This document shows positions 1-11,860 of a DNA stretch of 64,000 bases, one piece after another. The notes under the pieces were generated by a model, which worked only from the letters and a program-made list of their open reading frames with translations, was not told the origin of the DNA and searched no databases. Source of the stretch: Phocoena phocoena (taxonomy: Eukaryota; Chordata; Mammalia; Artiodactyla; Phocoenidae). Numbering within the stretch: position 1 is the first letter of the stretch; each line of letters begins with the position of its first letter. The position numbers and the translations under genes were made by a program. Location of the stretch: the NCBI RefSeq assembly GCF_963924675.1, contig NC_089239.1, positions 36,293,818 through 36,357,817 on the forward strand, given 5' to 3'.

Positions 1-39
1 GGCTGTCCATTCTTGTCCTGGGGAAATAAGAATCAGAGA

Positions 40-525
40 GGTTGAATGGATGTGGAGGGTGCGATATGCACGTGCAATGGCATATATTCTCCCGAGAGAA
101 CGAAGGACATGTTGCCATTTGCGACAGCGTGGATGGACCTCGAGGGAATTGCACTACGTGCGATAAGTCAGACCGAGAAAGACAAAGAGTGTACAATGTC
201 ACTTATACGTGGAATCTTAGAAACCAAACTCATAAAAACAGAGAGTAGCATGGTGGTTACCAGGGACTAGGGAGCAGGGGAACTGGGGAGACGTGGTTTA
301 GGGGCACAAACTTGCAACCAGTAGGTAAATAAGACCCGAAGATCGAATGTAGAGTGGAGAGATTACAGACAACGTGCTGTGTTATAGACCTCAAAGTTGC
401 CAAGAGCATAATTCTTAATTGTTCTCACCACAGAAAAGAAACGATAGTTACGTGACATGATGGAGGCATTTGCTAGTGCTGGGGTGCTTGGGTCGCAGTC
501 GTACTGCTATATGTAGATGTATCCA
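40..525 (+). mobile_element. LINE-1 3' fragment (end of ORF2 and 3' UTR)
   Basis: A decayed ORF2 C-terminus is readable (AWMDLEGIALRAISQTEKDK, then SLIRGI), followed by typical L1 3' UTR wording. Old and 5'-truncated by the window edge. Confidence 0.8.
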
Positions 526-615
526 GTCACGTCTGGTAGCTCTGTAGCAATTTCCAGGTCAGAGAACCGGTCCCTCCCCTTCTAAACATCCTCTCCTGGC
601 TTCCCACTGTCCTCA

Positions 616-672
616 GGGATTGTATTGGTTTCCTAGGGATGTAATAACAAAGTATCACACGGTGGGCAGCTT
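616..672 (-). mobile_element. MLT1-like MaLR LTR end, inverted fragment
   Basis: The sequence TGTATTGGTTTCCTAGGGAT, then AACAAAGTATCACA, is the reverse of the 3' end of MaLR LTRs. Confidence 0.55.
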
Positions 673-684
673 AGAAAAGCAGAG

Positions 685-872
685 GGATTGCGGTGATGCA
701 CCTACAAGCCAAGGAATGTTAGAGATCGCCAGCAACCCATCAGAAGCTAGCCAGAAGCCGCAGAGGACTCCCCTACAGGCTTCAGAGAGAGTACGGCCCT
801 GCCCACGCCTTGACTTCAGACTTCTAGACTGCAGAACTACAAGACAATCGGTTTCAGTTGTTTGAAGCCAAT
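685..872 (+). mobile_element. MLT1-like MaLR LTR fragment
   Basis: Shows 'gatgcacctacaagccaag', then the 'gacttctagactgcagaact' end and 'gtttcagttgtttgaagcc', matching MaLR LTR 3' halves. Confidence 0.6.
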
Positions 873-1594
873 AATAACAACAAAGATTATAATGATATCT
901 GATAACTCTTCCAGAGCTGACAAAAGGAGATGATCTCTCTTTCTTTCCCATTTCTAAGGACACAGCCAAGTAAAGGCGATACGGTTCATTTTTTCCATCA
1001 GGTTGTTCCATTGTTCTAAATGTTTGGCAAATCACTCTGCCTCAGAGGATGCTACGAGCGCTGGGGTCAGACCACCTGGCCTGCCCTGGGCCAAAGCCAG
1101 GCCGTCTGTTCGCAGCGTCACAGAGAGCCAGGTCCCACGTCTCCGCCACCTTTAAGCCAAAGAGAAGAAATCCGAAACGGGCTGCTGCGCACTGCGAGGG
1201 TGAGGATTTCCTGCCCTCATTTCCCCTTGGCCTCCCTTCCTTCCCTGAGAGCAGCCTGCTTTCACAGAGGACAGCCCTCCACAGGCAAAGTCACCTGGTC
1301 AGGCTCTCTGCCACACTGTCCTCACGATTAGGGCACGTTTAAAAGTAATTACAGTGTGTGTTGGACGCTAGGACCTCTGCCGGGCCACCGAGGAGAAACC
1401 ATAATTGGGTCCTTGGAAAGCTTCAGTCACTTGAGTGGCAGGCGGCAGTGACAGGGGGCAGGCGTTCGAGGGCAGGGGTGGCCCGCGGATTTCTCATCTC
1501 GACCAACTCTCCTCAGAGGAGAGCTTGGCTGATCAGAGCCCCATGCACCTTTCCAGATGGGCAGTGTTACTGGGCGGAATGGTGTTTTCCCCAC

Positions 1595-1990
1595 AGCCCC
1601 AGATGTCTGTGTTGAAGTCCCAACCCCCAGCACCGGAGAATGTGACCTTATTAGGAGAGAGGGTTTTCACAGAGGCAATCAAGTTAAAATGGGGTCATTA
1701 GGGTGAACTCTAGTCCAGCAGGACTGTGTCTTTATAAGAAGAGGAAAATTAGACACAGAGATGGGCAGAAAGGGAAGACGATGTGAAGAGACACAGGGAA
1801 AAGATGGTCAGCTGCTAGCCAAAGAGAAAAGTCTGGAACAGACCTTTTCCTCATAGCCCTCAGAAGGAATCAACACTACCAGTACCTTGATTTTTTTCAC
1901 TTCCAGCCTCCAGAACTGTGAGACAATGAATTTCTGTTGTTTGAGCCACCCAGTCTAGGGTACTTGGTTACAGCAACCTGTAGACAAAGA
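1595..1990 (+). mobile_element. MLT1-like MaLR solo LTR
   Basis: Nearly complete LTR: 'gttgaagtcccaaccccca', 'atcaagttaaaatggggtca', 'ctttataagaagaggaaaat', 'ctccagaactgtgagacaat', 'ttctgttgtttgagccaccc'. No coding capacity. Confidence 0.8.
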
Positions 1991-2094
1991 ATGTCACCTG
2001 CCTATCAGTAAACAAAGGGTGTTGCCGGCATCAAGCCAGCAACCGCTGCAGTCACACCTCTCCCGCCCACCGGGTTCACCCTGAAGGATTCAGG

Positions 2095-2452
2095 GTGGAG
2101 AAAAACAGGATACTAGCCCTCGATAGTTAAGGTGCATATCAAAGGGATAATTTCTGTAAGCCCAGACCCTTGCATCTTCCCGTACACAGAAAAGCGGTAA
2201 ACGCATGACCTTGAGGTGTCTGGTTTTCTTTATCAGCACTAATCTTTTGATGTTCCCACTACCTGGGTTTTTTGTTTTGTTTCGTTTGTTTTGTTTTGCA
2301 GAAACTCCTATGTATCCTGACCCCTCCCTGACCGCTTCCGGACAGTCCCTCAGAGCATGTGAGAGCCTGTCTCCCAGGCTTAAGTCCTCAGTTCGTCTGC
2401 CAAGCAAAACACAGTTCTCAAGTTTAAGTTGTGCGTTTTTTCCAGTCGACAA
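2095..2452 (+). mobile_element. Solo LTR, ERV1-like, older copy
   Basis: Shares 'ttgcatcttcccgtacac' upstream and a GTCGACAAG end with the element at 32.9 kb, so both appear to be the same LTR family. No viral genes are present. Its poly(A) signal region is decayed. Confidence 0.5.
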
Positions 2453-2839
2453 GCCCTGGCAGACTCGTGTAGGAAATCACCCCGATTCTCAGAAACCGTC
2501 CCCACAGCCTGCTATCCCCTAAAATTTCAGGCAAAGACCATACTTCGCTCACTGTCGTGTGAACTGTTAAATGAAAACAACAAGAGAAGAGGATGAAGAG
2601 AAGGGGGAGGGTTGATGCTTCAGAAGTGAGGAACCCCACGACAGCCAGACACCAGCCGCACTGACTTCCGCTGGGCCCCCTCAGTAAAGCAACAGGAGAG
2701 ATCCAGGGCACCCAACCTTCCTGGTCCCCAAATCAAAGCCTTCACACAGGCAGTACTGGGTGATGTGAATCTGAATAGTACGTGTGCTGAAACCAAAGGG
2801 GTAAAAAAGTTGGAAATTCCCAGGGAGTTGTCCTGTCCG

Positions 2840-3620
2840 CATGGGAGATCTAAGCATTGCTATTTTATTTATATCCCAGCATCAAATAAACACTTTTATC
2901 CCACAAATTCATGGGAAGCAGCTTCTCCCCCGAGTATGCAAATGCTAATGTACTTTCTGCCCCGCCAGCCAGTGTTTTCAAGAAAGCATTCTCAGTCTTT
3001 GACAGGTAGGAAATTTGCATTTCCATTAGCGAGGCCTTTGTCAATTGTGAGTCATAAAAGCCCCAGAAGAATAGGGTTGAGGGAAACGCATTGTACTTTA
3101 AAAAGGAGACTTTATTGCAAGGTTCCATGGAAGGTACCAAAGGAGATAAAGGCTGCCGAACGGGACTCGGGAGGTTGAGAAACCTCACAATAAGGAAAAC
3201 GTATTAATGCACGTGCCGGTCACCGGACAAACAGAGGGGAGGCAAGTCTGAATGTGACTTTACTAGTTTGCAATTTACTGTGTTTAACATTATAATAATA
3301 CGCTCTTGGGGGGTGATAAGGGGTATTTGGTGCTGCCAGCCCAGGCCATGTGTTTCTCGCTCCTGGCCCAGTAGCTGCGGCTCTAATCTTCTCATTTAAA
3401 ATCGCTCCCGTTCGGCCGCAGCGGCTCCGGCAGGGCTGGGCGTGTGATTTGTGTATGTGATTTGTTTTACTCTTTCTGTTGAGAAAGTCAAGTTGCCCAA
3501 GAAAAATAAACGCTCCAGAACCCCCAGCAGCAGAAAGAATGACGCCGCAGCGCTGCTTCACTTGTTATCTTATTTGCCCTTCAAACTCGGGCCCCGAACA
3601 CTCACACGTTAAATAATTCA
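2840..3620. promoter_or_regulatory. Candidate conserved non-coding regulatory block
   Basis: Repeat-free, moderately AT-rich DNA holding two POU octamers in opposite orientation (ATGCAAAT at 2936-2943, ATTTGCAT at 3013-3020), a SOX-type CCTTTGT (3035-3041), an AP-1-type TGAGTCA (3048-3054) and several TAAT cores. Enhancer function is inference only. Confidence 0.35.
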
Positions 3621-3929
3621 GCTGCCGCATTAAGTACTGAAAAGGAGGGGGGCCGGGAGGGGGAGATATTAGCAGCACCGGGCCGGGAAAACACACTTTT
3701 CCTAAGAAGCAAGAGACCCCTCCAAAAGGACGTCTGACCTTTACAAGAGTCTCCCAACGCAGAGGGTGAACCCTCCTTGCTTTGGAGATGAAAGAAGGGG
3801 AAAATCTTCTTGCAAGGAGCAAGCACACAGTTATTAGCGGTGAGCAGGGGCTGAAGCCCCGCTTCTCTTGGTTCCTGGTCCAGGGTGTGTCCTGTGGATC
3901 GCCCTGCTTCTCCCGGACGCTTCCCTCCT

Positions 3930-4500
3930 GCATTCGCTGCTCAGATACTGACTGGGTGACCGCTCTGTCAGGTACTGAGGATGCAAAGCAAATGGAGGGG
4001 GACCAGATCCCTGCTCTCAAGGGCAGGCTCTCCGTCTCAGGCAGTGGTGGAGACAGAGGATAAATGAAAGTCAGCAAGTGCACACGATGACGTCACTGGT
4101 GTTGGGTACCATCAAAAGGACAAAAGGATCCCGGGGAAGGGCGGGAACAGGGACTGCTGTGGACCCAGGGCTCAAAGCAGGCTCTCCGGGCAGGTCAGAA
4201 GTGGAACGCAAGAGGACGAAGAACAGTCTATACTGCCAGGTCCCTAAGGTCCGATTCAGCCTTCTCTTCCCGCAGCAGAGTCTACCGGAGCTCAAGGGGA
4301 GTGAGAGCCGGGCCGCAGAAGGCCAGATCCGGGACTCACGGACAGGAGTTGAGCTTTCTTCGAGTTGTGACGGGAAACCAGTGCAGGATTTCAGGCAAGA
4401 AACAACATATCCGATTTGTATTTTGTAAAGCTCTCAGGAGCAGTGAGAATGAATTTCAGGGGAGCGAAAGTGGAGGGATCATTGTAATATTGTTGCAGGC
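3930..4500. mobile_element. Ancient L2-class fragments
   Basis: Phrases such as 'ggtactgaggatgcaaagc', 'atccctgctctcaaggg' and 'gacgggaaaccagtgcagga' resemble L2 tails. Boundaries are vague. Confidence 0.45.
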
Positions 4501-4639
4501 AGGCTGCTGGGGTCTTGGAGGGGCCCCCCAAACAGCTGCGCCTCTTTCTGGCCTGAGTCCTGACTCATTTGACAGTAAACAGTGGAGCAGCAGATGGAGG
4601 CTAAACTATTATCCTTAACGTTGGTAAAGCTAGGTAGAA

Positions 4640-6100
4640 GAGCCTAGACGGCTTCCTGATACTGACCCCTCGCCCGGATCAGTGCCCCAGCCCCACGGAG
4701 AGGAAGAGCCTGCGGCCGCCGGAGCACCAGCATCCCTGCCGGCAGCGCGCGCCCAAGAGGAGGAAAGCAAAGCTGAAGAACGCGCCCAGTCCATGCTTCC
4801 CGGAACTGCCCATCAGCCAGTGCTGCGGTCCAGGGGGTCGAGGGCGGAGAGAGGCACGGAGACTCCTCAACGCGGAAGGACACATCGGCTGCACAGGCAA
4901 GGCTTCCCGCCAACCCAGGGGAGAGGCGATGGAGGGTGAGGGCGAGGTGTTGGTGACAGAAATGGAGAGCACCTCAGGAGGACATCCGATCACGTGTGGA
5001 CTCAAAGACTTATTGCCAGACCGCGTGCTGGCCAGGCCAGGCCCCTGCCCCTGGGGAGCCTGCGTCCCCCGGGAGATGGTTATTCATGAAAACGTTGGCA
5101 GTCCTTCCCCGCGCAGACCTCCTCACGCAGGCATGAAGCTCACCCAGACCTCTTCCAGAAGGGGCTCTGGTCTCCTTGTCATAGCTTCTCGGGCGCCTGA
5201 GAATAAGGCTCTGTACTATGTGCTTTTTATGTTTCTCTTTTACAAGTTAAACAACTTAAAACTCCTCTGTAACCTTGGCTCATTTCTGCTTCTGATTTGC
5301 TGCAGTTTTACTTCATTGCTCTTAAAATTCAGAGAGCAAAGTACGCCGTGGAGGCCTGTCACCGAGCCTGACCTCCGCTGTGTGTGCTCAGCCCCTACGG
5401 CTCCCTGGTGACCCCGTGTCGCCCCCTGTCCCTCCTGGCCGGCGCGCGCTCCCTCTGTCAATACCGGCGCGGAGACCCAGTAATCCCCGAGGTTTTGTCG
5501 GCTGTGCTGTCTCCCACCTGGATGTGCATAAAATATCTTGTATTCAGTCCTTAAAAGCATGTTATCCATGTTATTACGGAAAGACACCTTATCATTCATC
5601 AAACGTCTGTCTAACTTAACAAGGTTGCCCGGACTTCTCTTCCCGTCTTCCGAACTTGGCCAATTTGGAGACATTTGCAGGAGCCCGAGGAAGGGGCCTC
5701 GGGTCCTCACTGCCTCCTCCAGACTCATGGAGGGCCCTGGACGGCAGTTCTCTGGGTCCTCAGGGGAGCAACGGCCAGTCGGCGCCCTTCCCTCTGCTCT
5801 GCTCTGCTTTGGGCCAGTGTTTCCCAAGCTGGAGGTTCCGGGGACATTTCCAGAGCGCCACCCACTATGATGAATGAACACTTCTCAGAAGTGGGCTGTG
5901 AGATAAAGGCCAACTCCAAGGTCACCTGACCTGTCACCCAGGCTCTCAGCCCATTGGTTGCCTCACGGATCTCTAAATCCTGCATACTCACTTGAGTGCC
6001 GTGGGAATTCAAGGCCACCTGGGGCCCTTCCGCCCGCTTTCAACCTATTTCCGTACTCCTTCCAGTCCAGCTTCTTTCTTCCTCAACCACGTGTCCCAGG
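4640..6100. other. Unclassified GC-rich intergenic DNA
   Basis: Overlapping open frames occur on both strands, but none has a recognisable domain. No repeat family identified. Confidence 0.5.
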
Positions 6101-6109
6101 TGCCACCCT

Positions 6110-6295
6110 CTGGACTGGCTCTGTCCAATACAACTTTCTGTGATACTGGAAATGCTCTGTAGCTGCGATGCTCAAAATGGCAACCACAAGCCGCCCTTGC
6201 AATATAGCGACTGAGGCTGAAGAACTGAATTTTTCATTTAATTTCAACAGCCATATCAGTGGCTATTGATAGCCATTGATCAACTGATCTACCAA
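6110..6295. mobile_element. Non-autonomous DNA-transposon remnant (MER type)
   Basis: 'ctctgtccaatacaactttc' with an internal 'atatcagtggctattgat' resembles the element at 62.9 kb in decayed form. Confidence 0.45.
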
Positions 6296-6470
6296 TTAGA
6301 AGGCCGTTGAGAAGATGGACTCGTGCTCACCATCTAGTATGTGGCCCGGCAAGCAGCGGGGGCCGAGGACGGAAGGAAGAGTGCAGGAAGGAAGGCGCGC
6401 CGTTCAGCGAGCACGTGGACGCAGCCCTCGCTGACGCTGCTGCCTCTGCCCTGCTTCTCGCCCCGGGGCC

Positions 6471-6627
6471 GCCCCTCCCCCTCTCCCTCCCTTCCCCTCC
6501 CCTCCCACTCCCTTCCCCTCCCCTCCCCTCCCCTCCCCCTCCCCTCCCCTCCCCCTCCCCTCCCCCTCCCCCTCCCGTCCCCTCCCCTCCCCCTCCCTCT
6601 CCCCTCCCCCTCCCCCCATCTCCCTCC
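6471..6627. repeat. (CCCCT)n-rich polypyrimidine tract
   Basis: About 155 bp of almost pure C and T on the plus strand with a dominant 5-bp period. The minus strand has many GGGG runs separated by A. Confidence 0.95.
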
Positions 6628-6699
6628 ACGCCCTCCTCGATCCTTTCGGACAGTGGCCCTTAGACGCTTCTCTCTTCCTCTATGGAGGCTGTGGGAAAG

Positions 6700-7135
6700 C
6701 TCTGCTGTGGGTAGAACCGAGCCTCCCCGCCCATTTACATGTTGAACTCCTAACCCCCAGGACCTCAGAATGTGATCTGATTTGTAAATAGGGTCATTAC
6801 AGATAGAATTAGTTAAGCTGAGATACGGTCAGACCGGGGGGAGGGTGGGCCCCTAATCCAGTGTGGCTGCCGTCCTTATAAAAGGGGGAATTTTACACAC
6901 AGACGCGCACAGGGAGAAACCTTGTGAAGATGAAGGCGAAGCCTGGGGTGACGCCTCCCCAAGCCGCGGAACAGCCCAGATGGCCAGCAAAGCACCCGCA
7001 GCTGGGGGAATGGGCAACCCAACCCACTGACACCTGTGAGCCAATAAGCTCCTGTCGTTTAACTTCCACCCTCACCTCACCCCACCGCCATCTGCGGCAT
7101 TTGTTATGGCGCCTAGGAAACTGATAGATATTCCC
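6700..7135 (+). mobile_element. MLT1-like MaLR LTR
   Basis: 'gttgaactcctaacccccag', 'gacctcagaatgtgatctga', 'taatccagtgtggctgccg' and 'tccttataaaaggggg' in order. The 3' half is diverged. Confidence 0.7.
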
Positions 7136-7459
7136 ACTCACATTGGGGCAGAGAAAGAAAGCTCACGTGTCCTCTAGTAGCCCTTTAGATTGAGGGGTCT
7201 AGGTTGAGCTGGTGTGTTTTCCAGGATTCTCTGATTTCCTTATAAATACACATGGTTCTAAATTTGCAAGCTCTCTATTCCATTATTGTTTTAGATCAGA
7301 GAACACAGATACACTATTAATAATCATTATCAAAAGTATGAGCAAATCCCTATTCCAGGATGCCAGGGATTCACAGAGCATATTGAAACGTCGCAGCCCT
7401 TATTTTCTGGGACACTGAGTCCAAGGCCAGCGTGTTGATCATAATTTGCTAACCCACGC

Positions 7460-7550
7460 GAGGAATTATTGAGCACCTACTCTGCGTTGTGTGCCGTGAG
7501 ACGCTTAGTCATAGCCTTGAAAAACAGCAAAGAGAACGGCGTAAAAGGAA
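7460..7550 (+). mobile_element. L2 3' fragment
   Basis: 'attattgagcacctactctg' followed by a degenerate L2 tail. Confidence 0.5.
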
Positions 7551-7559
7551 GCTTGACGT

Positions 7560-9230
7560 ATGTTTTATTTCAGGACCTGCCGGTCTCCCAGGGGGCCCTG
7601 GGTGAAGGGCCCGGTGCACGCACAGTGACTAGGCATCTGGAGGCGAGAGGTGGCAGAGCTGCCCGCCATCCCTCTTCCCCACGCCTGGCGCACTCCTCCC
7701 ACAGCCCCGTGGCTGCGCCCGCCTTAGGACACTGCAGGTGGCCCAACTCTGCTGGCTAAAGCTGAGAAGTCAGGCTGCTCTCCTGCAGCTCGGAAGCCAA
7801 AAGAAGAAAAATGCATCTTTCTGGCTAAAGGGACGCCCCTCCCTAGGCCCTGTGCCAGCGACAGCGTTCTGGCAGACCGCGGCCCTGAGTGCCACACACA
7901 GGCGAGCACGGCCACCGGGAGTCGGGGACTTCACTCCCTCGTCCAAAAGGCAGCTGCTCCAGCAAACCCCGAATTAAAGCAGGTGCCTGCTGCACGCCAG
8001 CTGACAGCCCTTACAAGACAAAATGGCAAAAGCCACTGCCGCTGCCGTGCCCTGGAGACCTTCCATTCAAATACGCAGCTTTCCAGGCATCCTCCCGGCC
8101 CCTCCCACCGACCTGCAGGTGGCCCCGTGCACACCTGTGTCCTTGACCGAGGGCGCGTGCGACGGGCCACCTGGTCAACTCTCTCCCTGCGTCCTCGGCA
8201 AGGCCTCGGTTCTCCTGTCCTTTTGGTGAGGACCACCACCTGTGGGATTTTCACTTATCTCTGTGAAGTGAAAAGAAAAAAAAAAAAAGTAAAGCAAGGC
8301 GTATTTAAAACGAAAGCCAAAAAGCTTAAGCTCCTCTTGGGAAAGCAGTCTTCTCCTGGGACTGGCATTGCTGTGCAAAGAAAAGCAAAGGCAAGAACAG
8401 GAGCTCCAGGCTGCTGCCACCCCCCGACGGGCAGGTGGCCGGCTGGGCAGGGCTGGGCCCCCTCTTCACGGGCGCACCTGGTGACTCTATTAGTCAGGGC
8501 CCGAGGGGCGAGCGGGGCAGTGTGGCCATTGTCGCCACCGTGGGCCCCTGATGCCGGGCTGGAGCCAGTCTCAGGCAGACCGTAGGGTTTCGTTGGACTG
8601 ACGCTCTGCCTTTCTGAAATGGAGATAAGTCCACTTTGCACTTTTGCACCTTTAGAGGCTTAATTAATTGACAGCGATTAAATGCTTTGAAATCAAAAAC
8701 TGCTAGAATAGACAGCACGTCTCATGAAGAGAGGTCACGGCTCCGGCCTTCCTGCTGAGACGCTGGAATCATAATTCAATGCCAGTCACTAGTTTTAGTG
8801 TGTGGCCTCGATATTTCTGTCTCTGTGCGCTGCAGGCAGTGGACTGAAAGGGCCTTATTACTGCCTGCTCTTTGTCGGATGGATGGACCGTTGTATTCCT
8901 CCGTGTTCCCGCTCTAGCTGCCGAGCCCCTGCCCATGCTGGTTCCTGGGCCCGCAGAGCCCTTCCCCACTCTCACACGTCCCTCCCCTTCTCTTGTGGTC
9001 TCTCGGGCCCGCCCCTCCAGCCTCAGAGGACACATCTCCCTGGGAAGCCCGCCTGGGCCCCCTGGGCACGCCCGCCACCCCGCTGAGCTGGGCTCTCCCC
9101 TCTGGGCTCCCTGTCTCTTTCACGATCCTGCCTTTGTCCCCTTTTGCTGCTTCTGCAGACGGAGCAGGAACCGTGGCTTGGCTGTCCCTGACAGCTGGCA
9201 CGGTATTGGCGTGTGGTAGGTTCTCAGGGA
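7560..9230. other. Unclassified GC-rich intergenic DNA
   Basis: Short overlapping frames on both strands, an A run at 8275-8288, and no domain recognised. Confidence 0.5.
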
Positions 9231-9384
9231 CTCTCTGGTGACTGGAGAACTGAAAAGTGCTGGCGGCGTGACTGATATCAAGAGGTTAATCAGGGAGGGA
9301 ATAATAAGCCCCTTTCGTTATTTCATGAGTCTTCAGGGAAACCAAAGCCTACACAGATTTCGGGGAATCCACTTCCAGGTTCTC

Positions 9385-9505
9385 AACTTCCTGAAACGGA
9401 TCCATCCATTTCATGATGTATGGAAGTCAAATCATTATGCTGGGCACCTTAAACTTATACAGCGCTGTGTGTCCATTATATCTCAATAAAACTGGGGGGG
9501 GGAAA
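9385..9505 (+). mobile_element. LINE-1 3' terminus
   Basis: 'gtcaaatcattatgctgggc' to 'tatatctcaataaaactggg' is the L1 3' UTR end. Confidence 0.7.
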
Positions 9506-10116
9506 AAAAGAAAACCTTCCCGTCACTCATCCTGAATCGCTCTGGAGTGTCAACATTTCTAGGACACCAAAAAAGGGACAATGCCAGAATGCACTATTCC
9601 TGAGGACGCCCTGAGGGCGAGGCAAGGAGATCTCTAGACGCTTTGACGGGAGCAGTTCACCTGTACAAGGAACCCAGGCAGCGCCCCATCCCTCTGCCTG
9701 CATCCATCTCTGCCCACCGGCTGCCTCTCTCCAGCTGAGGCCAAGATTCAAATGCAGAGCTGAGGTGGTCGTCATGGGGACTGATACATCTTCTACCAAA
9801 TGATGTCTGATTTCGCTGATTGATGTGAGAGCAAAGACTGGCTTTGTCATTTTGGTTTCATGAATTGGATGAGCTAAAATCTGCTGCTCCAAGATTTTAA
9901 TACAATATGTGTTTAAAGCAGGTAGACGATATAAAATATGCAGGAAAATAAATCTTTTAAAATGATTTAAACATATAATTAAAATTTTGAGCTATTTACC
10001 TAAAAATGTGTGAAGAGATACACACTGTTTCAAAATTGTTTTAGGGGCTAAACAGGCAAAAAAGCAAAAAGGTAGGGGCCACTACAGGCGATTCACAGGC
10101 GAGGGGCACAAGAGGA

Positions 10117-10211
10117 CAGGAGGACCCCAGACTCCAGAGGCGGGAAAACCCTAGAATCCAGAGGAGGGTGGACCTCCAGCCTCCAGAGATGGAAGGACCT
10201 CAGACTTAGGA
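10117..10211. repeat. Degenerate 24-bp tandem repeat, about four units
   Basis: Units of the form (a/c)gg...gaCC(c/t)(c/t)AG(a/c)CTCCAGAG run in succession at 10117-10140, 10141-10164, 10165-10188 and 10189-10211. Confidence 0.7.
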
Positions 10212-10279
10212 AAGAGAAGAGAGAAGTAAAACGCAGGGCAGAATCCACATCCTTGTCTTTTTCAGCATCTAATAGTGAC

Positions 10280-10545
10280 TCATGGCCTCCCACATTCTAG
10301 AAGCTTCCTCCATCTTCAAGACAAGCTGAAGGGCATCTTCTCTCCTCTGAACTCCCACCTCCCTTTTATAAGGACTCGATTCCGTCAGGTGCTCCTGGAT
10401 GATGCAGGGTAATCTCCCCATCTCAAGATCCTTAATGTAGCCATATCTGTCAAGTTCATTTTGCCGTGTAAGCTAACATATACACAGCCTCTGAGGATGA
10501 GAGCATGGACATTTGGGGGGGCCACCATTCAGCCTAATACATGGG
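10280..10545 (-). mobile_element. MaLR/ERVL-like LTR fragment
   Basis: 'cccttttataaggactcgat', 'gatccttaatgtagccatat' and 'gggccaccattcagcctaat' read as a minus-strand LTR. Subfamily uncertain. Confidence 0.5.
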
Positions 10546-11213
10546 GCGTGTTGTATATGTTGAGTGCCGGGCGAAAAGAAGCAAAACAGGCTCAGGGTGC
10601 TGTGGCCGAATGGGCGTGAGTTTGCTCTTTATATGGGGGAGTCAGGGACACCCTCACAGATAAGGTGACTTTTGAGCACAGACTTTACCTGCCTTGGTAT
10701 TCCTGTAGCGGTCCTGGCAAAAATATTCATCTTCCAAGAACGAGTTCAAGTTCCCTTCCGGTGGAAAACCTGATGCCATCCACTACCTCCCCTGTTGAGT
10801 TGGTGTGGCCAAGCGAGTTTCCACACATCCCACTAGGATAATGCTTGGCATCCTATGCAACCTTTTCTTTTCTTTTTTGCTTATGAAGGGCTTTCCTTAT
10901 CGGTTTCTGGGCTTCTTGAGGGCAGGGACAATGTACTGTGACACCCCCAACCCTGCCGAGCACGGTGCCAGGCACCGATGTCCAGCCAATACTTGCAAAC
11001 TGGGCTTGGAATCAAACATGAAATCAAATTCTCCTCTCCTGCATAGTAGTTATACGACAATAGGTGAGCTATTAAATCTCCCCACGACTCTTTTTTCATT
11101 TGTGAACGAGATGATGATAATAATAATGTCACCTGCTTTCCAGGATTAATTCGGGAATCCAAGGAGGACAAAAGTATGTAAAACTTCTAGCAACTGGCTT
11201 ATGGGTTTCTATT

Positions 11214-11543
11214 TTTTTAATTAATTAATTAACTTTTATGTTTGGCTGTGTTGGGTCCTCGTTGCTGCGTGCAGGCTTTTCTCTAGTTGTGGCGAGCGGG
11301 GCCTACTCTTCGTGGCGGTGCACGGGCTTCTCTTGTTGCGGAGCTCTAGGTGGGCAGGCTTCAGTAGTTGTGTCACGTGGGCTCAGTAGTTGTGGCTCGA
11401 GGGCTCTAGACCGCAGGCTCAGTAGTTGTGGGGCACGGGCTTAGCTGCTCTGCGGCATGTGGGATCTTCACGGACCAGGGCTCGGCCCTGTGTCCCCTGC
11501 ATTGGCAGGCGGATTCTTAACCACTGCGCCACCAGGGAAGCCC
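11214..11543 (-). mobile_element. Long CHR-2-like tRNA-derived SINE
   Basis: Has the same tRNA-like head as the short SINEs (CCACCAGGGAAGCC at its plus-strand end) but a longer body with repeated 'agtagttgtgg' units. Duplication tgggtttctatt at 11202-11213 and 11544-11555. Confidence 0.88.
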
Positions 11544-11779
11544 TGGGTTTCTATTCAATTATATAAAGTTGTGTTCTGACATTGGGGGTGAAGGGCAGTT
11601 AATAGAAAAGTAAATGTTGAAAACTTGTCACTAGTAACAAACTTAGGCTGAGGACCTGAGCTGGATGCCTCCTAAGGTGCAGACACCACCCCCCCGGGCT
11701 GAGGTTTCTAGCCTGGGACCAGCAGGAACCTTGCTTGTTTCACTCATGTTGCATCTCCCCTGGGCCCTAGAACATATAT

Positions 11780-11860
11780 GTTTAGCTCGGCAAAGATGCG
11801 TTGAGCACCTTCTGTGTGCCAGGAACTGTGCTGGGTGCCGGGGGTACACAGTGACCCGAG
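11780..11860 (+). mobile_element. L2 3' fragment
   Basis: 'gttgagcaccttctgtgtgc' then 'caggaactgtgctgggtgcc'. Confidence 0.65.

Noticed and set aside
2095..2452. Provirus or viral genes attached to the LTRs at 2.1 and 32.9 kb
   Set aside because: No internal gag, pol or env-like sequence next to either; both look like solo LTRs.
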